Source: Meloidogyne chitwoodi (Eukaryota > Nematoda > Chromadorea > Rhabditida > Meloidogynidae). From it: 64,000 nucleotides of DNA. The stretch is from assembly GCA_015183035.1 (NCBI GenBank), contig JACZZP010000016.1, positions 1,550,001 to 1,614,000 of the forward strand, read 5' to 3'. Both the position numbers and the translations under genes were made by a program. The notes under the pieces were generated by a model. The model saw only the letters and a program-made list of their open reading frames with translations. It searched no databases and was not told the DNA's origin. Position 1 is the stretch's first letter. Each line of letters opens with the position of its first letter. Shown one piece after another: positions 11,513-22,294 of the stretch.

Positions 11513-13630
11513 TCATTTTCCAATACAGAATTGACTGAAAATGCTATCCAAAATTTGTTCTGGAACTATAAATCCAGTAATTTCTCCAACAGATTCAAAA
11601 CATTTATCAATAAAAAAAGCAGCCATTGCTGGATCATTCCATTTACTTAAAGCATTTCTAGCTCCCTAAATAAATAAATTAATTAAAAAAAAATGTTCTA
11701 TAAAATTTGTTTACCTCTAAATTTTCTAGTGCCATTTCAAGACATTGAATGTGACGCTCACGAGAAAGAAAAGGTTCATTCCCTTCACTATTACTTCCAC
11801 TTAATCTTGTTAAAATTGAAGAAATTGATAGTAAAAGAGAATCCAACCCATTTTCTTCAATACAACTTGTCCATACCAGCGATAGATTTCCCTCAGAATT
11901 AAGACCTAAATGATAAGAAAAAATAATTTTAAAAAATAATCTCTTATTTTTCTGAATTAGCTCTTAAAACCTCTTTCATTCTTATGTCTTTTAAACTCAA
12001 AAATTATTTTAATTTTTACTTACATTGTTCTAAATAACTTTTCCTTGACAAATCTGCCAGCAAGTCTGCCTTATTCAAACAAACAATTAAAAGTTGTTCT
12101 TCAGGTTTATAAGAAAACTCATCAAGTAAAGCAAGCATTTCTTTGCGAATATTTTCCTCTTCTTTAATTTTATCAATTTGATTACTATCCAATACTAAAA
12201 TAATTAAATGTGCTTCTGCAGCTCTTCTTAATGTTCGGCGAATTCCTTCAACTTCTAGAGGGTCATTTGAATCTGTTCGAATACCAGCGGTGTCCACTAC
12301 AGTTACCAATTGTTTACCAATATGAAGGCGTGCCTCAAGACAGTCACGGGTAGTCCCGCTAATATTTGAGGTAATAGCAATATCTCTTTCTGCTGAAAAA
12401 GAAAAGTAGTAAAAGTCATTGAATAAAGTTGAGAAAATCATGCTCAAATTTTAGCTTATCAATATGTCAAGAGAATAATGGATGAAAATGACTAAAACTT
12501 AGGACTCTAATGTTAGGCTACTTCATTAATGTTTGAAAAAAAAAAAGTGACAAAAAAGGATCATCTTTATTAAAAGCAAACCTAATCTATTCATCAAACT
12601 GCTTTTACCAACATTTGGCCGTCCTATAAATGCTACATTCATTCCTGACCGAATTAATTGGCCTCTACTTGCTGACCGAAGAAAGTGTCGAAGTTCACTA
12701 GAAAGAGTATCCAAATCAGATCGAAATTCTTCTTCCAAAGTGTGTTCAATATCACCCAAATCCTCGGCAAAGTCAATTCTTTTTAAATAAATTTTTAAAA
12801 AATTATTCGCTAAAAATACCTTGCCTCCATTTTTGCTCTAAATTTAAGAAGTCTTTCTCTTAATGGTTGCAAATATTCACCGACTCTGGACTGAGCATGA
12901 CAAAGCCTCAACTAAATTTAAAAATAAATTATTCTAATTATCTGTAATAATTAAATTAATCTTTAAAATACCTGTGCTTCCGTTTCTGCATTAATTAAAT
13001 CTCCGAGAGCCTCAACTTCTGCTGCATTTATTTTTCCATTTAAAAAGGCTCTAAAAACTCAAGTATTAAAGCATTAAAAAATAAAAAACCTTCGAGTAAA
13101 TTCTCCCGCCCGTGCCGGTTCAAGACCTTCTAAATCAGCCAATGTTGCACACACAGCATCAATCACAGCACGGCTTCCATGAACAAAAATCTCGGCACTA
13201 TCCTCCCCAGTAAATGTTTTAGGTCCTTAAAATAGTTTTTCATAAAATTTCATAAATTAAAATTTAGATTAAACAAGTTGATAAGATAGAGAATAAGACT
13301 TTCAAAAATAACCTTTCATAAAACAAGCCATCGCTCTGTCAAGTAAACATCCTTCTTTATCAAAAATTGGTGTGTAGAATAATCGGAAGGGCTTGAACGA
13401 CTCTGAGTGTTTTTTGGTAAGTTGACGTAAAGCATATTCACTTTCAGTCCCTTTCGTTTAAAGAATTAATTCGTAAAATATTTTTTGTAAAAACCAGAAA
13501 TCCTAAGCACAGCAATAGCTGACGGTGGTGAACCAGAGCTGAGAGCAAAAATTGTACTGGCCATTCGCCTAAGAGAAAATGCTGAATTTGGGTAGTGATA
13601 ATAGAGACCAAATAGAGAATGAGACAACAT
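11513..13630 (-). CDS. mtcu-1: Mitochondrial tRNA modification GTPase (GTPBP3/MnmE)
   Basis: Works with MTO1/GidA to modify the wobble uridine of mitochondrial tRNAs. The ATG at 13630 begins an Arg/Ser-containing leader ([20 protein letters not shown]) that fits mitochondrial import. The MnmE N-terminal domain follows ([19 protein letters not shown]). The middle exons give the folate-binding and helical parts ([38 protein letters not shown]). The GTPase domain shows GRPNVGKSS (G1), SGTTRD (G2), VVDTAG (G3) and LNKADLL (G4). The last exon ends FCIGK-stop, the conserved MnmE C-terminal CxGK. All motifs are intact and the exons join in frame, so the gene looks functional. The SOCS-like gene lies about 360 bp upstream on the same strand. 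The symbol follows the C. elegans orthologue from memory. Confidence 0.92.
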
Positions 13631-13987
13631 CTGTTTTGTTATGATTATTTATTCAAAAAGATTATTTAAATAAAAATTGATAAAATCAATTAAAAATAAA
13701 TCATAAAGATATATCTTAATAAAATATTCTATTTCACCGAAGGGTTAAAAGTTACTGATATTTAATTTAAAAAATTTCAAGCGCAAAAAGGAATAAAATT
13801 ACAAAATCAACTAATTTACCTTATTTAATTATAAAATTTACCTTTTTGCGCTAAATAAACATTTTAAGAGAAACAAATAAAATAATTAGATGACATCAAA
13901 TATTGCTTCAATTTTTTTGGTAAGGGCAACTGATTGATTTGTGAAGTGTCCGTTACTTGTTTCCTTAAATTTAATCAATAGATTTTT

Positions 13988-14864
13988 TTATTTTAAAAGT
14001 AACCGGATAGAGAAACGGCAAGATCCTTTAAGTGAAGGAACAAATTGATTCCTACGCAAAGGATATCTTAACAAAAAATTAGTTAAATAAAAATAACAAA
14101 AAAATAACAAACCGAATATCAACCTGTTGAGAGACTGGATTTGTATGTAAAGGAGGATGCATTAAAACCCTTAATGATGATCTCATAGGTGGTTCCATTA
14201 ATGATCTTGCATGTAGTTCATTTTCTTCTCCAAAAAATTCATCAAATGGAGGAATTTGAGAGTAATTGTATTTTATTGAAGGAGAACAATTTGTAATTAT
14301 ATCAGCAACAAATTGAGGCAAAGATTCTCTTCCGATTAAAGAACGAGGTCCTCCGAGACAAAAACGTCCATTAAAACAGTTTATTCTTGTGTGATAAATT
14401 CCGCTTTTTGTAGTGTAAGAGAAAGAGAAAATTGAATTATCAGAGCGAGAATCTCTAACAAGAAATGTACCAGGCTGATGACCTTTTAGTAATTTTGTGG
14501 CTTTTTCTGGTGAAATTGATCCCCAATACCACTGACACTAAAAAAGGGAAATTTTTACTAAAATTAATTGAGTAAAAATAAATACATATCAATGCATCCT
14601 AATTTTGTTGCTGATCCGGATATATAGACATAAAAAAATGCATGGATAATATTTTTCGGCATTATCGGAGTTTAAAAACTTATTTCTATACTTTTAGCAT
14701 TTTAAAAATTTACAAAACTCATTCAAATAAAAATGACTTGATTTCTAAATTTTTATTTGACTTACTTCTTTCAATTCTTCCAACATTTTAGTAAAACTTC
14801 TTGGATTTACAGACTTTTCTGGATCATTTTCGCCATCAATTTTAGATAAAGCTACTAACGCCAT
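13988..14864 (-). CDS. SH2 / SOCS-box protein (suppressor of cytokine signalling-like)
   Basis: Predicted substrate adaptor that binds phosphotyrosine through SH2 and recruits Elongin/Cullin through a SOCS box. The ATG at 14864 opens MALVALSKIDGEND. After one intron the SH2 domain begins with CQWYWGSISPEKATKLL and carries GTFLVRDSRSDNSIFSFSY, where FLVRDS contains the phosphotyrosine-binding Arg. The C-terminus (SLKGSCRFSIRLLLK) aligns with the start of a SOCS box (SLQHLCRFRIRQLV type) and then stops, so the box is short. WYWG and this spacing are closest to the SOCS6/7 group. My recollection is that C. elegans has a SOCS-like gene in the same cosmid (F39B2) as its GTPBP3 orthologue; this would make the pair a conserved neighbourhood, but I could not check it. 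Confidence 0.83.
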
Positions 14865-15068
14865 CAAGTAAATAAAAGTTAAAATCTGGGCACTGAATGA
14901 GTTATTTTAAATTGGACGAAAACCAAAAAACAGCGGATACAAGTATTCTTTATGTTTTCATAATTCCACTAAATAAAACTTTTAGAAAGCCAAATTAAAA
15001 TCAATTATTTAAAAATTATAGGGCTATATTATGAAAATTTTTAGAAATTGAAAACTCATTGTCAGAGT

Positions 15069-15382
15069 TAGTGTTGGGAATTTTGAAAAAACCGGGCCCG
15101 GGTTCCGGGTATTTGAAATATTGAATGACCGGCCGGGACCCGAACCGGGTAAACCCGGAATTCCGGGTTTTTTCCCGGTAGAAAATAGTCGGGTCCCGGC
15201 CGGAAACCCGGGTAACCCGGGATCAGAACCGGGTTTTGGAATATAAATGACCGGCCGGGACCCGAACCGGGTAAACCCGGAATTCCGGGTCCCGATTTCA
15301 ACCCGGTGACTCCAAAAAAACCGGGTAAAGGGGCCCGGAAACCGGGAAACGGGGCCGGGTCCCGGACCCGTTCCCATCTCTA
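15069..15382. mobile_element. hAT-like MITE made of CCGGGT / ACCCGG words
   Basis: 314 bp. The ends TAGTGTTGGGAA and (reversed) TAGAGATGGGAA match hAT-type termini. Flanking repeats are GTCAGAGT (15061-15068) and TTCAGAGT (15383-15390), an 8-bp target duplication with one mismatch. The interior is very GC-rich for this genome and consists of CCGGG-based words on both strands, including a 44-bp unit starting ATGACCGGCCGGGACCCGAA that occurs near 15124 and again near 15247. It codes for nothing plausible; open frames here are proline/glycine artefacts of the repeat. Confidence 0.75.
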
Positions 15383-15487
15383 TTCAGAGTCGACAAATCA
15401 CCCAGCACCAAAGCTTCTCATACTGAGTGTGTTTTGCGCTCAAACTGCTGAAATAAAAGGGGAAAGAGTGTCTGCTGTCTTTCATCT

Positions 15488-16222
15488 GGGACACGCCCGA
15501 AAAGGCGCCGGCCAAAAAGGCGCGACCGAAAAGGCGCGACCGAAAAGGCGACGGCCGAAAAGGCGCGAGGCCGAAAAGGCGCCGGCCGAAAAGGCGCCGG
15601 CCGAAACGGCGCGACTGCCTATTTTTAATTTTTTTCTCAGTCCATTATAGAAACTACTAAATGTAAATATTTTAAAATTTTTTTATCTTTGTAATTCACT
15701 TTATATTTTTACAACATTTGTATAAATCCTTGTTTAGTTTTAAAAAGTGACTGACTCCTAGTGTACTGACAGGACAGAACCGGATCCTGATCAAGATTTT
15801 ATAGGATCCTGTGCTAAAATCCTGTTATTTTTATGATTTACAGGATTGGCAGGATTTACAGGGACTAGTCCTGTTGAGTCCTGTCCTGTAAAAATTTTCA
15901 AAACCTAATCCTGTAACAGAATCCTGCAATGTGATTTTTCCGGTCTCTACTGACTACCACACTGAGTTTTAAAAATTTTTTAATTACAACAAAAGTGTTT
16001 AGTTTCAACAAAGTGACTGACAACCACCCTATTGAATAAAATTTTTTATTTAAATATATATTATTAATGTTTTTGTTGGTAGAATTAAGTTTACGTAAGT
16101 ATAGGTAGTCGCGCCGTTTCGGCCGGCGCCTTTTCGGCCTCGCGCCTTTTCGGCCTCGCGCCTTTTCGGCCGTCGCCTTTTCGGTCGCGCCTTTTTGGCC
16201 GGCGCCTTTTCGGGCTGTACCC
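15488..16222. mobile_element. Mutator-like MITE with long GC-rich terminal inverted repeats
   Basis: 735 bp. The left arm (15488-15622) and right arm (16101-16222) are inverted copies. Both are built from about eight tandem units of a 14-bp word, GGCCGAAAAGGCGC, with small unit-number differences. The arms begin GGGACACGCCCG and (reversed) GGGTACAGCCCG. A perfect 9-bp direct repeat, CTTTCATCT, flanks the element (15479-15487 and 16223-16231). Long inverted repeats starting GGG plus a 9-bp duplication fit Mutator-like elements (MULEs). No transposase is present. A second miniature element is inserted in the interior. Confidence 0.78.
15759..15949. mobile_element. hAT-like MITE made of ATCCTGT / ACAGGAT words, nested in the MULE-like element
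   Basis: 191 bp. It starts TAGTGTACTGAC and ends CCGGTCTCTA (reversed TAGAGACCGG). Flanks are CTGACTCC (15751-15758) and CTGACTAC (15950-15957), an 8-bp duplication with one mismatch. The interior repeats ATCCTGT or ACAGGAT in both orientations about ten times. Its TAGAGACCGG end is shared with the larger element at 44985-45554, so the two belong to one family. Confidence 0.66.
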
Positions 16223-16338
16223 CTTTCATCTTGATATTTTATTTCTCAGATCTTATTTCTGAAAAATTAGCCTTGCTTTTCTTTATGCTTTTAATTTTTT
16301 CTTTTTAGAATTCTTAATAAAATCTTACTTAAAATTCA

Positions 16339-17815
16339 ATGACGAGTAGTGTTTCAAATCGTGTTTCAAATCAGGTTATATTTAAAAATTTGTTTTCAGT
16401 CAATTCATTCAATTTTAAAATTTTAGTTTGTGAATGTCATAGGGTCAAATGGCGAAAAGAAACGATTTTATCTTTCATGTTTTGGAACATTGTCGTTGTC
16501 TACACTTCGTTCTCTTTTTCCTGGTGCTTGTGGGTTGCAATACAATGACTGTTCTGCTGGTGAGGAGCCTATCTACGCTGGCGTTCCGTAAGATATTTGT
16601 TGTGTTTTCAATAAAAATATTTTTTCTAGACTTGTTTATGATTCATTTTTGTGCCCGAATGGCGGTTGGAATAACAAGTTATTGGAGGTTGTTTATGAAG
16701 GTTATTTTTAATTGTTACCAAATTAATTGTCAAATTAACTAGACATTTGTTTATTGTTTTATAAACTAAAGTTAATTTTTTAAATTTAAGTATTTTTAGA
16801 TTCTCGGCCTCGGAGCCCATGCAGCAGTGTGCAAAGTAAATTTTTTAAAATGTTTTATTATTAACAATAAAATGCTAAAAGTGCAAGAATTTTTCAACAA
16901 TTCAAATCGTAATTGAATTATTGAAATATTTAAAAATTAAAGGATGAAAAATTTATTTTTAACAATTTAACCAAAATAATTTTATTTTTAGAGAATCTGC
17001 CAACATTTGAGGAAGTAGAACCTTACAATTTCTATATTGAAGAAGGAACGAAATCCTGCGTAACTTGCATTTCAAATTTCTTCTTTGCGACTTTTCGTCA
17101 TATGAGTCATCTCGAATATAAAATTGGAGATATTGTGACTATTATTTCAAATGACAATCAAAACTACTTCTATGCAGTCGTCAGATTTATTGAAGAAAGG
17201 CTTGATTTTATTATTTTGAAAACAGATAGAAAGATTGTTGAAAAACCACCTCATCTTTGTTTATTGCCTCGTCTCTGTCAGCCATTAATGATTTGTGGAA
17301 GAGGAAATTTAGATGCTCAAGTTTGCGGTAGAACTGGATCCGTACATAGGGAAAACCAGATGATAGGTTATATTTTTCTATTTTAAATAATTTGAATGTT
17401 TTTAACAATATTCAGAAAATGATGGTAAAAGTTATGGTCCATTTCTAATTGGCACAATACATGCTGTTCCTGGTGATAGCGGAGGAGGTGTTTGGAGTGG
17501 CGATGGATTGGTTGGCATTAATGTGATGCAGTCTACTTTTCCTGAACTTCCTCACACAAACGCAGTAAAACATGCTGCAGAATTCCCTGTTGTAAATGTT
17601 ATGGTGTATGCACATCATTTGAATGAAGCTATGACGGTTTGATTATTTTTGCGTTGTGCATAAGATTATTTTAAATTTGAGCTAAAAATGTCTTGATTTT
17701 TTATTTAAAATAAATTAGATTTTTATTTACAAATTTTTAGATTGTTGAAGCTGAAGATAGACAAAAATTACCTAAACCAGAAATAATGGATAGTTTTGGA
17801 GGATCTTTGATCTGA
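16339..17815 (+). CDS. Trypsin-like serine protease (chymotrypsin fold)
   Basis: Seven exons joining in frame from the ATG at 16339 (MTSSVSNRVSNQ, then FVNVIGSNGEKKRFYLSC) to the TGA at 17813. The catalytic serine motif is clear: AVPGDSGGGVWSGDGLVGIN, coded near 17470-17520. A candidate catalytic histidine sits in FFFATFRHMSH (about 17090) and a candidate aspartate in ERLDFIILK (about 17210), in the correct order and rough spacing for a trypsin-fold protease. The N-terminal region is cysteine-bearing (FPGACGLQYNDCSAG). I see no convincing signal peptide, so the location is open. Close family not recognised. The histidine assignment is less certain than the serine. Confidence 0.78.
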
Positions 17816-18016
17816 TGAAAAATGTTATGGTTAAATTTTCAAAAATTGATTTTATTTGTTTATTTTGTTATGGTTTGATCTCGAGACATTAGTTGAAAAA
17901 ATAATTTAAATATTTATCGAATAAATTTGACAGTCTTTTTTACATTTTAAACCATTTGATTATATTTACATCAAAATTGGCTTTTTTAATTTTTCAAGAA
18001 TTTAGTACTCGAATTA

Positions 18017-19610
18017 TGACGGCAAGAATATATATAGTTCATCGTTCTCCTATTTACAGTTTTTATGTTTCGTCCATTTTACAAAGAAGTTTTCATACTG
18101 GAAAGTATCCTTTTAAAATCCCTACTAAAGGTTTGAATTATTTCTAAGAATAATATTTTTAAATTTTAAGCGTTCTTCAACTGATCTTCTCCAAACTTTG
18201 GCCGATACTGTTAAAACGGATGAAACTGCTCCTAATTTTGCCATCATAGATGATCCTTATAATATTCCAAGAAGTATTTTAATTAAAAAAGAATATTTAT
18301 TTACTGGCAAAGGTATTAATAATTTTTTAATTTAATGTAAATTGAATTTTAACTAAATGGTTTAGGCAAAAAAAAAAGAGATTTATTTTATTTCCTTTTT
18401 TTAATTTTAAGGAATATGGTCGTCGTACAGCCCTTCGTTTAGTAGAAGAATGGCCAACAATTTTTATGCTTGATAGAGATCAGCCTAGATTAGGGGCATT
18501 TCGGCCTCAAAAACCTTTAAATCCAGAACTTGTAGAGCCAACAGAACAAAATTTATTACATATGATTTCAAATAGGAGATTTACTGATGCTTTAAGATTG
18601 TATGAGCGTATGGGAGAAAATGCTGAAAAGCTTGAAATAAATACAAAATTTGTATATTTTTAACTTTTTATGTTTTGCGGACAAAACTTGCGGATTTCTT
18701 TGAAATAATGTTAAATTATATTCTATTTTTTTTAATTTATATTGGATTTATTTAAATTACTTTGTTATTATAATGAAGAAAATATACCTCTTGAAGAGTT
18801 TGAATGGCCTGCAACACGAATTTATTTTTCTCATACTGAAGAGGGAAAAAATAATGAATGGAAAGGATTGATGGTTTAATTTATTTTAAAAATTTTAATT
18901 TTTAAGAAAGATGGGCCTTGTTTGGCAGAACAACTTTTTGATAAACTACCCAAAACAGATGAAACATATTCTTATTTATTTGTGGCCTATGCAAATTCCC
19001 CAGTATTTATTCTGTTACAAAAGCAAAAATTCTTTACCAGGTTTTTTTTATTGGAATTTTCTTATAGTTTCATTAAGATTAGGATTTGTTATTTGAAACT
19101 AGAAATGTTTTTTTTTAATTTTTAAATGTTTTTTTTATTGTTCCTGATCTAATTTGAATTTTTATGACATTTGTCCCAATATTTTATTTTTACTTAAAAA
19201 ATTTCTTTAAATTTTTAGGAAATGATCTATTCTGGTTTTGTTAAGTTTTTAATTTGATGATTAAGAATGAAGTTAATTTAGATGAAAATGCAAAATTTGA
19301 TTTAAAATTTTGGTTAAAAGAAATGTCTAGGCTTGGCGTTTGCCCAAGTGTGACAACATTTAATTTTATTTTTCAAAACTTGGCTAATTTTAAGGTTTAT
19401 TTTATTTTTCCTTTTTTTAAATTAATTTTTTTATAGAATTCAAAATCAAAAGATTCAAAAACTCCAATTTTTGATGAAAACAAAGATCTATTAAAATAAA
19501 AGAAGATGATCCCTGGATTTTTGCAAAAATGCTTATTAATGAGATGAAAGTTTTAATTATTGAACCAAGTTTAACAATATACTCGAAATAATGGAACTTT
19601 CACCTAATGA
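18017..19610 (+). pseudogene. Degraded mitochondrial PPR protein PTCD3 / mS39 copy
   Basis: Successive blocks match the mitoribosomal small-subunit protein PTCD3 (mS39) in order: TDLLQTLADTVKTDETAPNF with IDDPYNIPRS, RRTALRLVEEWP, LDLFKLLCYYNEENIPLEEF, LAEQLFDKLPKTDETYSYLF, LKEMSRLGVCPSVTTFNFIF, and INEMKVLIIEPSLTIYS. The pieces do not join into one frame. The first two donor/acceptor pairs are one base out of phase, no AG acceptor precedes the LDLFKLLCYY block, an in-frame double stop follows 19250, and another frame change and stop interrupt 19490-19590. This looks like a pseudogene. Multiple assembly indels are the alternative, but six separate defects in 1.6 kb make that less likely. Confidence 0.7.
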
Positions 19611-19779
19611 CATTGTATTAATTTTAATTTTATAAAAATTATAATTCTATCATTTAACTTTTTTTAATGAGAATTTTTGTTTCCTCTTATTCCTTATTAG
19701 GAATTTTCTAACAAAATTTAATTTAAAATAACAAAAAATTTCTAAAAATTATAATCTTTTTTTTTAGAGCTTCCGAGTT

Positions 19780-20380
19780 GCTTTGTTTAACGAAATATTT
19801 AAAAATTTAGAAGAAAAGTTGGAAAAATGTGAAATTAAAAATACAGACAATTAAAGGAGTAAAATTAGTTGTTTTAGATATTTCATCATCATCCAAATCA
19901 TCACAAGAAGTTCTCAATTCATCTGTTTCTGAACTACTTGCAGATGGATCTGTTGTTGACAAGGAAGATCCAAATTTATTATTATTTGTTAAAATTGTTG
20001 TTGATTTTTGTTTTTGTTATTCTTCTTCTATTAAAGACATTTCTTCTTCATCCAAAGTAGATAAATCTGAAGTTGAAGTTGTTGAACTTCTTGAATTTGT
20101 TTGGTCAAATGTTGGGCAAAGTAAAATCTGACGATCGTTTGTTTGCCTTGTAAGTTTCTAAAAAGAAAAAAATGAGGACATAATTTGCGGACTTTTACTT
20201 CCAAAAAATTATATATTTTTCTCAAATTTTAATTTTATTATAAAAAAACCTTTACAAATGAAGAAAAGTCAAGGCGAAAGTTAAAATCTCTAAAAACAAA
20301 TAAATTACTAGAGCGTTCAATTGTGCCTCCATTAAATTTCCAATTGGCAAAGAAAAATTAGTAAATAAGCCAAAATTGGA
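19780..20380 (+). other. Unresolved coding-like remnants downstream of the PTCD3 copy
   Basis: Short stretches look protein-coding: SFRVALFNEIFKNLEEKLEK at about 19770-19850, a Ser/Asp-rich region at 19860-20060 (acidic on the minus strand, serine-rich on the plus strand), FGQMLGKVKSDDRLFAL ending at a GTAAGT donor near 20150, and TNEEKSRRKLKSLKTNK to a stop near 20360. They could be the decayed tail of the same pseudogene or part of another gene. No complete model can be built on either strand. Confidence 0.35.
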
Positions 20381-21219
20381 CAATCTGGTAATAAAAAAAC
20401 TATTAAAGAGCTAATAAAATATTAGAATTATGCATTGATCGCTGCTCTATACGTAATTTTCAAACGTGTTTTTAGTCCAACAGTTGATTAAAAATTTAAA
20501 TTTTTTCTTTTCATTTTTTTTGAATTTTTCTTTTTCTCATTAAACCCTTTCCCCTTCTCTTTTCTTCTTCTTCCGTCGCTCGTAATATTACCACGTTTTG
20601 TGCTAACCACACCCAAAAATTATTTTTCTTTGCTTCCTTTCAAAAAGCAAATAACTCCAACTGATTTTGAAAAAGAGAGAACAATTAATCAGTTTTTCAT
20701 TCATTTACAAAATCTAAATTATTTTTTTTTCTCTTGTCGCATGATTACTTAAAAAAAAAAAATTATTTTTTTTTATTCATTCTTACCACGCCCTTTTTAA
20801 TTAATTAAAAATTTAATTTAATTTTACTATTAAGAAAAAATAAGAATAATTGCAATTTTTTATTTTTTTTTTACGCAAAACAAAATTTCTTTAAAAATAA
20901 AAGTTGCGAAAGAAGAAAAACGACAAAAAATATTTTTTAATGTTTTTATTAAAAAATCTTTTAAAAATATAATATTAATGAATTTGACCTTTTTATCTGA
21001 AAAAAAATATTTTTTTAAAGCACAAAAAATTATTTTTATCATTTTTATTTAATTTAATTTTAAATTTTTTGAATATTTTATATTAAGCAAAATTTAATTT
21101 TTTATAAATAATTTTTTCTTTTTTATATCTGAAACTAAAATTTAATTTTCCAAAATTAAGTTTATATTTAAATATTTTATTTATCTAAATCTTGCAAAAC
21201 TAAAAATAAAAACTTTTTT
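20381..21219. other. AT-rich intergenic region
   Basis: Homopolymer A/T runs and pyrimidine-rich stretches; no gene, RNA or inverted repeat seen before the Merlin-like element begins at 21220. Confidence 0.6.
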
Positions 21220-21796
21220 GGTACTTATGCCCTTATTCCACCCCCCTCCTTCTTCAATGCCGCGCCCTTTTTTTACTGCGCCGAAAAAATATTCTAGACT
21301 GCTTGATTGAAATTGCCTTAGGAAAACTTTGATGTGTAAATATGTATATATTTATAAATTAATAAAAAAAGAAAACAAAACAACAGAAATTAAAAAGGAG
21401 GCATAAAATTGTTAATCCCATTCAAAATATCATCAAAAACAGATTTGTTGTTGATATTGGACGAGCGACGGAACAAAAACACACATTTCTCACAATTACG
21501 TTCTTGATGCAAAATCCCACGTCGTTGAAAGAATCTAATGCTTCCTAATTCATGATCACCGTTTCCAAGTTCATTAATATTACGAATTAATTGATCATAG
21601 TTCATTTTAATAATGTGTTTATTTTTTAAAATGATGGCACAAATAGTAACGCTATCATTTTAAATTTAACATGCCTTTACACATCAAAGTTTTCCTAAGG
21701 CAATTTCAATCAAGCAGTCTAGAATATTTTTTCGGCGCAGTAAAAAAAGGGCGCGGCATTGAAGAAGGAGGGGGGTGGAATAAGGGCATAAGTACC
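21220..21796 (-). mobile_element. Non-autonomous Merlin-like (ISXO2/IS1016-type) DNA transposon
   Basis: 577 bp. The terminal inverted repeats are both about 121 bp (21220-21340 and 21676-21796) and essentially identical, starting GGTACTTATGCCCTTATTCC. A perfect 8-bp direct repeat, ACTTTTTT, flanks it (21212-21219 and 21797-21804). The short interior carries a minus-strand frame from 21605 with RFFQRRGILHQERNCEKC, which resembles the N-terminal FLQ..GLLH...C..C segment of ISXO2-like transposases in Merlin elements. The catalytic part is missing. Near-identical arms point to recent activity supplied in trans. Confidence 0.75.
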
Positions 21797-22294
21797 ACTT
21801 TTTTAAAAAAATTTTATTTTTTATATTATCTTCTGGTAATTATATAATTTTTCATTATTTTAAAATATTTATCCTTAAATTCATAAACTTTTACTAATTT
21901 TAAAATTATTTTTTAATAAATTAAATTATTACCTATTTTTGATTTTAAATATAATTGTTAAAAAATTTTTCTAAAATTTTTTAATTTAATTATATTTGTG
22001 GTAAATCCATTAAATTTGAAAAATATGTAATAATTATTATTGTTTATTTATATTTATTTTCTATTAGTCCATTGATAGTTATTATATCCTATATTATTAT
22101 ATTTGATTTGTTTGTAATTTAATTTTTGAATAATATATATTATTTCAATTAGATAATTATATATATATATTAGGTTATTTATTTATCATTTTCTGATTGT
22201 TGATTTTATATTTTTCTGAGCTTAGGATTGTTTAAGCTAAAAGTTTATTTTAATAATTTAAAAAATGTTTTAATTTTTATTAAATTAAAAAAAG

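Noticed and set aside
15024..15650. Proline/glycine/arginine-rich open frames on both strands
   Set aside because: They lie inside GC-rich MITEs made of CCGGG and GGCCGAAAAGGCGC words; the frames are by-products of the repeats.
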